The position numbers were made by a program, and so were the translations under genes. Shown here in pieces: positions 33,379 to 41,165 of a stretch of 64,000 nucleotides of DNA (positions are counted from its first letter, which is position 1; each line of letters starts with the position of its first letter). Source of the stretch: CAZEHS01 sp964649745 (GTDB lineage Bacteria > Bacillota > Clostridia > Peptostreptococcales > Acidaminobacteraceae); the NCBI GenBank assembly GCA_964649745.1, contig CAZYQI010000019.1, forward strand, positions 1-64,000, written 5' to 3'. The notes under the pieces are model-generated. The model saw nothing but the letters and a program-made list of their open reading frames with translations. It searched no databases and had not been told where the DNA came from.

Positions 33379-35102
33379 GCGATCTCCTCCTCTGAAAGCT
33401 GGGACGACACAATCTCCCTATAAATGGAGCACCCTTCCATCAATTCCTTATGAGCGCCGATTCCGACCACTTTCCCATCGTCCAGAACAATGATCCGGTC
33501 CGCTTCCATTACGGTGGTCACCCTTTGGGCCACAAGGATCATGGTGGCGTTGGCGGTTTCAGGCTTAAGAGCAGCTCGGAGCTTGGAATCCGTTTTAAAA
33601 TCCAGTGCTGAAAAGCTGTCGTCGAAGATGTAGATTTCGGGTTTTCGTATCAGCGCCCTGGCTATGGAAAGCCGCTGCTTCTGACCGCCGGAAAGGTTGG
33701 TCCCCCCCTGGGCTACCGGAGATTCATACCCCTCCTTCAGATTGCTGATAAAATCCGCCGACTGAGACACCTCCGCAGCGTGGATGACTTCATCCTCCGT
33801 GGCGTTTTCACGGCCATACCGTATATTATCTGCCACCGTACCGCTGAAAAGGATCGGTGACTGCGGGACAAATCCTATTAAAGACCGAAGGGTCTGTTGG
33901 TGGATCTGCCGCACGTCCACGCCATTCACCAGAATGACGCCGCCGCTCACATCATAGAAACGTGGAATCAGATTGATCAGCGTGGATTTACCGGAACCTG
34001 TTCCTCCGATAATCGCCGTGGTTTCACCGGGAATCGCCGAAAACGTTACGCCCTGCAAAGCAGGCTCTTCCGCTCCCGGATAACAGAACGACACATTCCG
34101 GAACTCCACACACCCCACCTTGCAGGCCATGGAGCCGGAATTCACCGGATCGACAATTTCCGGCTCCATCTCCAGCACCTGGTTGATCCGTTCCGCCGAA
34201 GCCTCTGCACGAGGAACCATTACAAACATCACCGTCACCATGATGATGGAGAACATAATCTGCATGGCATACTGCATAAAGGCCATCATATCTCCCAAGG
34301 CCATGCGGTTCATGCTGATGAGCCGCCCACCGTACCAAATGATGGCGATGGTGGTCACGTTCATCATCACCAGCATGATGGGCTGCATGGCCGCCATGAT
34401 CTTATTTACCCGAATGGACACATCGGTCAGCTCCCGGTTTGCACCACTGAATCGTACATTTTCGGAAATAAGCCGGTCAAAAGCCCGGATAACCTGAATC
34501 CCGGTGAGATTCTCCCTGAGAACACGGTTCACTGTATCCAGCTTCACCTGCATGGATTTATAAAGCGGCATCACAAACATGGCCAATATCCCCATGAGTC
34601 CCATCATCATGGGGATAATGATAAACAGCACCCGGGTAAGGTCCGCATCCTTATTCCACGCCATGATCAGACCACCAACACATACGATGGGGGAATAGAT
34701 CATGAACCGCATTCCCATGACAATCAGGGTCTGAACCTGAGTAATATCGTTGGTTGTCCGGGTGATAAGAGATGAGGTTCCCACCTTGTCAAACTCATTG
34801 AGGCTATAGCTCTCCACTCGGGTGAACAGGGTGTTGCGGAGATCCTTGCCCACCCCCAGGGCAATCACCGAGGACAGATAACTGCCGGCAATGGCAAACA
34901 CACTGCTGGCCAACGCCACAGCCAACATGTATACCCCGTACTTCATTATATAGGCGGAATCCCCCTGAAGCATTCCGTTGTCAACAATCTCAGACATCAG
35001 CGTAGGCAGGTACAGCTCCGCAATTGCCTGGAGAAACAGACACAGAAGCGCCGCAGCTACCGGACCGATATAGGGCTTTAAAAAACGCAGAAGCTTTAGC
35101 AT
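33375..35102 (-). CDS. ABC exporter subunit, degenerate-site half
   Basis: The 575-residue partner has six membrane helices (about 15-300) and an ATPase with Walker A GGTGSGKST and signature NLSGGQKQRLSIARA. Its Walker B reads IYIFDDSFSALD, with Asp where the catalytic Glu belongs, and the H-loop is VAQRV, with Gln for His. These changes mark the non-catalytic site of heterodimeric exporters such as BmrCD or TM287/288. It is separated from the adaptor gene upstream by an inverted-repeat element. Confidence 0.93.
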   Translation of the reverse strand: MLKLLRFLKPYIGPVAAALLCLFLQAIAELYLPTLMSEIVDNGMLQGDSAYIMKYGVYMLAVALASSVFAIAGSYLSSVIALGVGKDLRNTLFTRVESYSLNEFDKVGTSSLITRTTNDITQVQTLIVMGMRFMIYSPIVCVGGLIMAWNKDADLTRVLFIIIPMMMGLMGILAMFVMPLYKSMQVKLDTVNRVLRENLTGIQVIRAFDRLISENVRFSGANRELTDVSIRVNKIMAAMQPIMLVMMNVTTIAIIWYGGRLISMNRMALGDMMAFMQYAMQIMFSIIMVTVMFVMVPRAEASAERINQVLEMEPEIVDPVNSGSMACKVGCVEFRNVSFCYPGAEEPALQGVTFSAIPGETTAIIGGTGSGKSTLINLIPRFYDVSGGVILVNGVDVRQIHQQTLRSLIGFVPQSPILFSGTVADNIRYGRENATEDEVIHAAEVSQSADFISNLKEGYESPVAQGGTNLSGGQKQRLSIARALIRKPEIYIFDDSFSALDFKTDSKLRAALKPETANATMILVAQRVTTVMEADRIIVLDDGKVVGIGAHKELMEGCSIYREIVSSQLSEEEIA

Positions 35103-35157
35103 AGGACCACACTTTCGGATTTTAATTACAATGGTTGCATTTCAGTTGCTTGTACTG

Positions 35158-35270
35158 CCTTGCCTCCCTCCATGAGGGAGGTGGCAGCGAAGCTGACGGT
35201 GGGAGTAAGCAATTGTTATACCAACTCCCCCTGTCACTTTGTGACATCCCCCTCGGTGAGGGAGACGAGG
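35158..35270. repeat. Paired inverted repeats between adaptor and ABC genes
   Basis: The left half (35158-35206, CCTTGCCTCCCTCCATGAGG start) and right half (35224-35270) are imperfect inverted copies of each other, each with its own CTCCCTC/GAGGGAG hairpin and a GGGAGT end. The halves are about 18 bp apart. The design is that of a non-autonomous MITE-like element. It fills most of the 177 bp gap inside an otherwise tight operon. Confidence 0.7.
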
Positions 35271-35279
35271 TTTAGGATG

Positions 35280-36428
35280 CTATTTTCTTACCGACACCTT
35301 CATGCCGTCCTTAAGGCTCCCTGCACCGCTCACAGCAATGCTGTCGCCTTCCCTGAGACCTTTGAGGACTTCCGTTTCGCGGTTGTGGGAAAGACCGGGT
35401 ATGATTTCCGTTTTAGCTGCAACGCCGTCCTTTATGACATAGGCAAAATGCTTACCCGACTCCTTTACAATGGCTGTATCCGGAATAACAATCCCGGTTC
35501 TGCCCTGAGTTGCAACGGAGGCAGAAGCCGTAAGGCCGGCCATCAGCCTGCCGTCATTGGGAACCGTTATTTCTATGGGGAACAGCTCCCCTGTACCGAC
35601 CGCAGTGGGACCGATACCGGTAAGTGTTCCCTCGATCGGAGCCTCCGGATATATTCCCACCGTTACCTTCACCGTTTGGCCCTGCTTAAGAACCGGCAGC
35701 ATATCCTGTGAAACCATGCCCTTTAATTTCAATACAGAGATATCTGCCACCGTCACTAAGGCGGTTCCCGGTGAAACCGTTTCACCGATGACTGCATTCT
35801 GAACCGTTACGATTCCATCTACCGGACTGATGAGGTTGGTGTAATCCAATTGTATCTGAAGATTATTGATAGTCGCTCCTGCCGTGCTAACCGAAGCTGC
35901 TGCCTGACTCTTTCCCGGTCCGTTGGCATTGGTGTATTGCGTTCTCGCCGTGCTGAGCTTGTCCGAAGCCTCATCCATCTGACTCTGGGAAGCCGCCCCT
36001 GATTCGTTCAATACTTTAACGCGCTCGTAGTTCTTTTGAGCGGCATCCAGCGCGATTTTCGCCAGTTCAACCTGTCCCTTTGACATCTCCTGCCCGGCTT
36101 GCGCTGTCTGTAATCCGGCACCAGCCTGATTCAGCTGTGCAGCGATGGCCCGTTTGTCCAATGTCACCAGGGGTTGACCCGCCTTCACCGGGCTACCCGC
36201 TGAAACAGCAACAGAGTCAATCTGACCTGAAATACGGCTGGATACCACGGCCGTTTGGGAGGGTACCAAAACCCCTTCAATGGTCAGTGTCGGATCCAGA
36301 GATTTTTTTTCAACCGTTGCTGCTGATATGCTGGCGCCATTGGCCACTTCCTGGGTACATCCTATGGCCGATACCGTTACAATTCCGCAGAGCAGCAGGA
36401 TCATCGTTACTTTGAGCTTGTTTTTCAT
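35280..36428 (-). CDS. Efflux periplasmic-adaptor-type lipoprotein (HlyD/MacA family)
   Basis: The 382-residue product has a lipoprotein signal (VSAIGC, Cys24). It then shows the adaptor layout: a split biotinyl-lipoyl-like domain (SPVKAGQPLVTLDKRA, then SPVDGIVTVQNAVIGETVSPG), a coiled-coil hairpin between about 100 and 200, a beta-barrel domain and a C-terminal membrane-proximal domain. In a one-membrane cell it would be anchored outside and work with an ABC exporter, as YknX does in Bacillus. It lies in the MarR operon, 9 bp after the shorter adaptor gene. Confidence 0.88.
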   Translation of the reverse strand: MKNKLKVTMILLLCGIVTVSAIGCTQEVANGASISAATVEKKSLDPTLTIEGVLVPSQTAVVSSRISGQIDSVAVSAGSPVKAGQPLVTLDKRAIAAQLNQAGAGLQTAQAGQEMSKGQVELAKIALDAAQKNYERVKVLNESGAASQSQMDEASDKLSTARTQYTNANGPGKSQAAASVSTAGATINNLQIQLDYTNLISPVDGIVTVQNAVIGETVSPGTALVTVADISVLKLKGMVSQDMLPVLKQGQTVKVTVGIYPEAPIEGTLTGIGPTAVGTGELFPIEITVPNDGRLMAGLTASASVATQGRTGIVIPDTAIVKESGKHFAYVIKDGVAAKTEIIPGLSHNRETEVLKGLREGDSIAVSGAGSLKDGMKVSVRK

Positions 36429-36437
36429 GGGATCCTC

Positions 36438-37139
36438 CTAATCTCTCAAGTGAATTTTCACCGTGGTATTCATCCCCATCATCAGAGGGCGGTCGCCGAC
36501 ATCCATCAGCGTGATGCGAACCGGTATTAACTGGGTCACCTTGCTGAACTCACCGCTGGTGTTTAATGACGGGAATGTATTGAATGCCTGATGGGTTGCC
36601 TGACCTACCCGTTCAACCTGCCCACTGAATCCAATGCCGGGGTATGCGTCGATGCGAATGTCCACAAATTGGCCGGGCTGTATCTTGAATATATCCGTCT
36701 CTTCAATATTGGCTTTGATGTACATATGATCCGTATCTGCTACGGTTGCCACCGATGTGCCGGGAGATACCACCTGACCCGGCACTACGGATGTGAGGAC
36801 CACCTTGCCGTTGATAGGGGTTTTGATGGCCGCCTTGGAAACAATACTGTCTGCCGTATTTTCCAAGGCATCGGTATTCAGCGCGGTACTGCTCACCAGC
36901 ATCCCCAGATCCTGACGGCCCAGTACCTGACCGGCCTGAACCGTGTCGCCTTCGCGGATATCCCAGGTCTTTATCTTTGCCGTTATCTCGGGAACAATGG
37001 AAACCGTTTCTGCGGTAACCTGGGCATCCTTGGTGGTGAAATAGGTTTTGGCCTCGTACCAGGTCCACCCACCCCAGAAGATCAACGCTGTCACCACAGC
37101 CAGCACAATCATCGAAAGTATCTTTTTCACTTTATCCAT
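36438..37139 (-). CDS. HlyD family secretion protein, short (EmrA-like)
   Basis: The product (about 233 residues) has one N-terminal membrane anchor (IVLAVVTALIFWGGWTWY) and a biotinyl-lipoyl-like motif pair (REGDTVQAGQVLGRQD and TPINGKVVLTSVVPGQVVSPG), with a very short hairpin between. DAYPGIGFSGQVERVG is the usual beta-barrel region. Start: the ATG at 37139 has GGAGAGGG 8 nt upstream; a GTG at 37148 overlaps the MarR stop. It is the second adaptor in one operon, and no MFS-type partner is seen. Confidence 0.85.
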   Translation of the reverse strand: MDKVKKILSMIVLAVVTALIFWGGWTWYEAKTYFTTKDAQVTAETVSIVPEITAKIKTWDIREGDTVQAGQVLGRQDLGMLVSSTALNTDALENTADSIVSKAAIKTPINGKVVLTSVVPGQVVSPGTSVATVADTDHMYIKANIEETDIFKIQPGQFVDIRIDAYPGIGFSGQVERVGQATHQAFNTFPSLNTSGEFSKVTQLIPVRITLMDVGDRPLMMGMNTTVKIHLRD

Positions 37140-37144
37140 GGTCT

Positions 37145-37615
37145 TCACCCTCTCCGTTTATCTTCAGTTTTTGACAGCTGATCTGCCTTTTCCAGCAGTT
37201 CCCGAACCCGTACCATCATGGCGTCCAACTCCACCAGTTCTTCATCCGCCAGCACGGTCAGCCGGTCTGCCAACATATGAAGGTTCTGCTTCATCATATC
37301 CTCAATCAGCTCTTTCCCGCCCTGACTGATTTCAATCCTCACCACTCGCCTGTCCTGGGGATCGGACTGCCTTTCTGCCAATTTTTGCTCAAGGATCCGG
37401 TCTATCAGCGGTGTAAGCTGTTGCTTCGACACCTGCATGGCAGAGGCCAGATCCGACATCCCCTTGGGTCCCTTCCGGTACAGCAGCATCAGCGCAAAGA
37501 ACTGAAGCTTGCTCATGTGGTGAACTGCCAAACGTTCCATAGGATTCAGGAACTTCTCGTGCATATAAGGTAAAAATTGCAGAAGACTCCGTGCAGCCTT
37601 TATATTCTTTTCCAT
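37145..37615 (-). CDS. MarR family transcriptional regulator
   Basis: The 156-residue product has a winged helix (LQFFALMLLYRKGPKGMSDLASAMQVSKQQLTPLIDRILEQ in pieces at about 36-80) and the wing motif DPQDRRVVRIEIS. The ATG at 37615 follows AAAGGAG; the longer frame would read into the promoter. It is first in the unit MarR-HlyD-adaptor-ABC-ABC and probably represses it until a toxic ligand binds. A palindrome overlapping its -35 is the likely operator. Confidence 0.92.
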   Translation of the reverse strand: MEKNIKAARSLLQFLPYMHEKFLNPMERLAVHHMSKLQFFALMLLYRKGPKGMSDLASAMQVSKQQLTPLIDRILEQKLAERQSDPQDRRVVRIEISQGGKELIEDMMKQNLHMLADRLTVLADEELVELDAMMVRVRELLEKADQLSKTEDKRRG

Positions 37616-37656
37616 TTTTTCTCCTTTGCACATTTCCATCATCCATTCCGTGTTTA

Positions 37657-37697
37657 AGTATAACTCCGACACTCTGAATAGTAAATAAATATTTACT
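37657..37697 (-). promoter_or_regulatory. marR promoter with palindromic operator
   Basis: On the minus strand TTTACT (37680-37685) and TATACT (37657-37662) are 17 bp apart. A perfect inverted repeat, AGTAAATA-N2-TATTTACT (37680-37697), covers the -35, a classic place for MarR autorepression. Confidence 0.8.
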
Positions 37698-37727
37698 ATA
37701 AACATTTGTTAATTATTTTTAATGAAT

Positions 37728-37758
37728 AAAAAAACCGGGTTCCGGAGATCCGGAACCC
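37728..37758 (-). terminator. Terminator of the transketolase genes
   Basis: GGGTTCCG and CGGAACCC (37737-37758) form a tight stem. On the minus strand seven T follow (37728-37734). Confidence 0.9.
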
Positions 37759-37783
37759 AGCACGATAACTGTATTTAGTGTTT

Positions 37784-38728
37784 CTATTTGTGTTCCTTCA
37801 TCGCCATGGCGCTTAGTGCAGCCTGAACGATGGCTTCCGGTGTCAATTCATACTTAACAAGCAATTCCTCCGGCTTTCCGGATTCCCCGAAAACATCCTT
37901 CAGACCAACACGCTTCAGCGGAGTCGGAAGGTTTTCTGCCAGGGCCTCTGCAACCGCGCCCCCAAGACCACCGATGACGGAGTGTTCTTCCGCGGTGACC
38001 AGAGCGCCGGTTTCCTTTGCAGCGGCAATAACCGCGTCCACATCCAGGGGCTTGATGGTGTGAATGTCGATGACCTGAGCCTCGATATCCCGCTTAAGCA
38101 GCTCTTCCCGAGCCAGCAGGGCAACATCCACCATGATGCCGGTTGCCAGGATTGCAACGTCCTGACCGGGCTTCAGCTTAACCGCCTTGCCGATGGTTAT
38201 CTGGCTCTCGTCTTCATAGATATCCGTAACCTTTGCACGGCCCAGACGGACATAAACCGGTCCATCCAGCTCCATGGCTTCTCTAAGAAGCTTCTTAGCG
38301 GATACGCCGTCGGCCGGATTGACCACAACCATATTGGGCAGTGCCCGCATGATGGCCAGATCCTCAATGGCCTGGTGAGACGCGCCATCTTCGCCAACCG
38401 TCAGTCCTGCGTGGGTGGCACAAATCTTAACATTGAGTTTGGGATAGCAGATAGAGTTCCGTATGATCTCAAAAGCCCGGCCCGCCGCAAAGATTGCGAA
38501 GGTGCTGGCGACGGCTGTTTTTCCTGCAGCAGCCAGTCCTGCGGCCACACCCATCAGGTTTTGTTCTGCGATACCCATGTCAAAGAACCGTTCAGGGTAT
38601 TTTTTTGCAAATCCGTGGGTCATTGTAGATTTAGACAGATCCGCGTCCAAAACAACGAGTTTTTCGTTTTCCGATCCGTAGCTTTCCAAAAATGCGCCAT
38701 ATGCTTCCCGCGTAGCTGTTTTTGCCAT
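37784..38728 (-). CDS. Transketolase C-terminal subunit (split type)
   Basis: The 314-residue product carries the pyrimidine-binding half (DADLSKSTMTHGFAKKYP, MGIAEQNLMGVAAGLAAAGKT, with the Glu that activates ThDP) and the C-terminal transketolase domain. It needs the N-terminal subunit encoded 3 bp upstream. Together they shuttle two-carbon units between sugar phosphates, supplying erythrose 4-phosphate and pentoses where the oxidative pathway is missing. Confidence 0.96.
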   Translation of the reverse strand: MAKTATREAYGAFLESYGSENEKLVVLDADLSKSTMTHGFAKKYPERFFDMGIAEQNLMGVAAGLAAAGKTAVASTFAIFAAGRAFEIIRNSICYPKLNVKICATHAGLTVGEDGASHQAIEDLAIMRALPNMVVVNPADGVSAKKLLREAMELDGPVYVRLGRAKVTDIYEDESQITIGKAVKLKPGQDVAILATGIMVDVALLAREELLKRDIEAQVIDIHTIKPLDVDAVIAAAKETGALVTAEEHSVIGGLGGAVAEALAENLPTPLKRVGLKDVFGESGKPEELLVKYELTPEAIVQAALSAMAMKEHK

Positions 38729-38731
38729 GAT

Positions 38732-39547
38732 TTACGCCTCCAGTTCCTGTATTGCCTGATCCAGTTCGTCTCTGGAAGGCGCTTTTCCGTGCCAGCCCAC
38801 CTGGTTTTCCATAAAGGAAACCCCTTTGCCTTTTACGGTACGGGCTATGATCAGAACAGGCTGCTCCGCCTTGTCTGCTTCTTTTAATGTGTTGCGGATG
38901 GCTTCTATATCATGGCCGTCGGTTTCCAATACAAGCCATCCGAAGCTTCTCCATTTCTCATCAACCGGATGAATTCCCATAACGTCCTCGTTGGGACCGT
39001 CAATCTGAAGACCGTTATAGTCCAGGATTGCCACCAGGTTTCCCAGCTTGTAGTGACTGGCAGCCATGGCCGCTTCCCATACGATTCCCTCGTTCAGTTC
39101 GCCATCCCCCAAAAGTGCATACACACGGGATGCCTTCTTATCCATCTTCATGGCGAGGGACATGCCCACTGCCGCCGAAATTCCCTGCCCCAGGGATCCT
39201 GTGGACATATCCACACCGGGTACCTTCCGCATATCCGGATGCCCCTGAAGCTTAGACCCGGTTTTCCGCAGGGTATTAAGGGTCCCGGGATCAAAGTATC
39301 CTCTCCGTGCCAGAGCCGCGTAAAGAACCGGTGCCGCATGGCCTTTGGAGAGCACAAACCGGTCCCGCTCTTCCCACGAGGGGTTTGCCGGATCGATATT
39401 CATGTGATCGAAGAACAGAACCGTCATGATGTCTGCGGCGGACAACGATCCCCCCGGATGCCCGGAGGATGCGGCTGTAACCATTTCAACAATGTCTTTT
39501 CGAATCTGAACGGCAACGCTCTGCAACTCTTTTACTGTTTTTTCCAT
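38732..39547 (-). CDS. Transketolase N-terminal subunit (split type)
   Basis: The 271-residue subunit binds the ThDP diphosphate: GDGELNEGIVWEAAMAASHYKLGNLVAILDYN is the Mg-ThDP motif, and SSGHPGGSLSAADIM is the conserved N-terminal loop. Its start overlaps the end of the GH26 gene by 16 bp. Transcription is therefore tied to the envelope-polysaccharide cluster upstream, an unusual linkage. Confidence 0.96.
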   Translation of the reverse strand: MEKTVKELQSVAVQIRKDIVEMVTAASSGHPGGSLSAADIMTVLFFDHMNIDPANPSWEERDRFVLSKGHAAPVLYAALARRGYFDPGTLNTLRKTGSKLQGHPDMRKVPGVDMSTGSLGQGISAAVGMSLAMKMDKKASRVYALLGDGELNEGIVWEAAMAASHYKLGNLVAILDYNGLQIDGPNEDVMGIHPVDEKWRSFGWLVLETDGHDIEAIRNTLKEADKAEQPVLIIARTVKGKGVSFMENQVGWHGKAPSRDELDQAIQELEA

Positions 39548-41163
39548 GGGTTCTCCTTTTCCACAACACCTATTGTTTTTGTAGATGGCAGTGTAAGGCC
39601 GCCAAACTTCTTGAGATTTTCCTCAAACACCTGTTGCACCACATCTCCGGTATCCATACGGTATACCCGGGCAGGTTTGCCGTTGGCGTCCATATCGGTT
39701 CCGTTAAACCAGATGATAATCTTGATACGATCGTATTCGGGGATCTTGGCAAACATGTCACGGACCCATTCCGCTTTGTCGCCGCCAAAATTGTTGGACC
39801 CAAATTCTGTGATCATCATGGGATAATCGAAGGTGTTCTTATACGAGCTGTACAGCTTCGGATAGATTTCGTCAAAGCTGCGCCATTTTTCGCCGGGATG
39901 ATATGTTCCGGCGTTGTAGCCTGTCAATCCTATAATATCAACTGAATCCTCGCCGGGGAAGTAGTTAAAGGCACTGTTCCACTTAAAATTCGGAAACGAA
40001 ATGTCATGAGGGTTCCATACCCACAGGAGATTATCTGCCCCCTCTTCTTTGAAAACCTTATGCACATATCGCCACATTTCCTTGTAGAGTTCGGGATCTC
40101 TGGAAAAATGATAGGCACTGTATGTACACCAATCTCCGTTCATTTCATTGTTCAGGCGAAAAAGAACCGGTTTTCCGAAGGCTTTCAGATCCTTTGCATA
40201 CTGTCTGAGGTACGGATCATACTTTCCGTCCAGAATATCATACGTAATTTCGCCGTTAATGGCATTCTTAGACATGGTCTGCATCGTAAGTTCAACAACC
40301 CGGTTGTCGTCCCACGCCTTCTGCAGCTCATCCACAGGGGCCTTATTATCCAGGGTCTGATAACGAACCAGTACATCAAACTGATAATTGAGCCGTTTTT
40401 CCAGACCTTTAAGATAACTGAGATTGGCAGTAGCCCCATAAGAGAAAATTCCCCACCGCTGGGGGCTTTCCTTCCCAAACGCGGCGTCGTAATACGCTTT
40501 CAGGTCCGCAGACAAATCCCTGACATCCGACTTATATACCCGATGATTACCGGCGGTACCGATTTTATCAACAAACCGGAAGCTTTGGAGTACCCGATCA
40601 TGAATGGCAATAGGCTCCTGGGACTTGATAATCACCGTTACCACTTCCTTATCGCTTCTCTGAAAATCTGCCACGAAATAGTGATTCTCATCACCGGATA
40701 CTTTGTTTAGCTTATTCCTGCTCCAGGAGGTTACATGCACCTTTGTTCCGTTGACCGTGGTCCAGTAATTCATCCCCACCGTATGGCGCGTGCTTTTCAT
40801 GAATCCCATATTGCTGTAATTCACATACGAATTCGCACTGCCGGCGCTATTGGTAAAATCTTCGTGATAAACCTCGATACGGGTCTTGGGCGAAAAAAGA
40901 AGGGTCTGAGAGTCCGCCATGAAGGTATCGATCGCGTATCCTGTCGGGAAGTCGAAGCTGTATCCCTGGCTGTGATTAACAAACCGGCTGGTTCCGTCAC
41001 CATTGTCGGTGACTGCCTGGATATCACGGTTCCAATTCACAGTGTTTTCATTTACCGCAGATCCATCCATGTAGTAGGCCGTTACAGGATTTGCGTATAC
41101 CGGTGCAGCTGATATGGCAAGAAGAAGGCTCGCCAACAGAATCGTTTTTTTCACGTTATCCAT
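39532..41163 (-). CDS. Secreted GH26-type glycoside hydrolase
   Basis: The 543-residue product has a signal peptide (to about VYAN, residue 25), an N-terminal region of about 180 residues that I do not recognise, and a C-terminal (beta/alpha)8 domain. FRLNNEMNGDW (acid/base Glu340) and MMITEFGSNN (nucleophile Glu453) match GH26 mannanase-type sites. It follows the CsaB-TagA gene by 2 bp and may trim or release a mannose-type wall polymer made by the cluster. The substrate is inferred from the family only. Confidence 0.85.
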   Translation of the reverse strand: MDNVKKTILLASLLLAISAAPVYANPVTAYYMDGSAVNENTVNWNRDIQAVTDNGDGTSRFVNHSQGYSFDFPTGYAIDTFMADSQTLLFSPKTRIEVYHEDFTNSAGSANSYVNYSNMGFMKSTRHTVGMNYWTTVNGTKVHVTSWSRNKLNKVSGDENHYFVADFQRSDKEVVTVIIKSQEPIAIHDRVLQSFRFVDKIGTAGNHRVYKSDVRDLSADLKAYYDAAFGKESPQRWGIFSYGATANLSYLKGLEKRLNYQFDVLVRYQTLDNKAPVDELQKAWDDNRVVELTMQTMSKNAINGEITYDILDGKYDPYLRQYAKDLKAFGKPVLFRLNNEMNGDWCTYSAYHFSRDPELYKEMWRYVHKVFKEEGADNLLWVWNPHDISFPNFKWNSAFNYFPGEDSVDIIGLTGYNAGTYHPGEKWRSFDEIYPKLYSSYKNTFDYPMMITEFGSNNFGGDKAEWVRDMFAKIPEYDRIKIIIWFNGTDMDANGKPARVYRMDTGDVVQQVFEENLKKFGGLTLPSTKTIGVVEKENPWKKQ

Positions 41164-41165
41164 CC

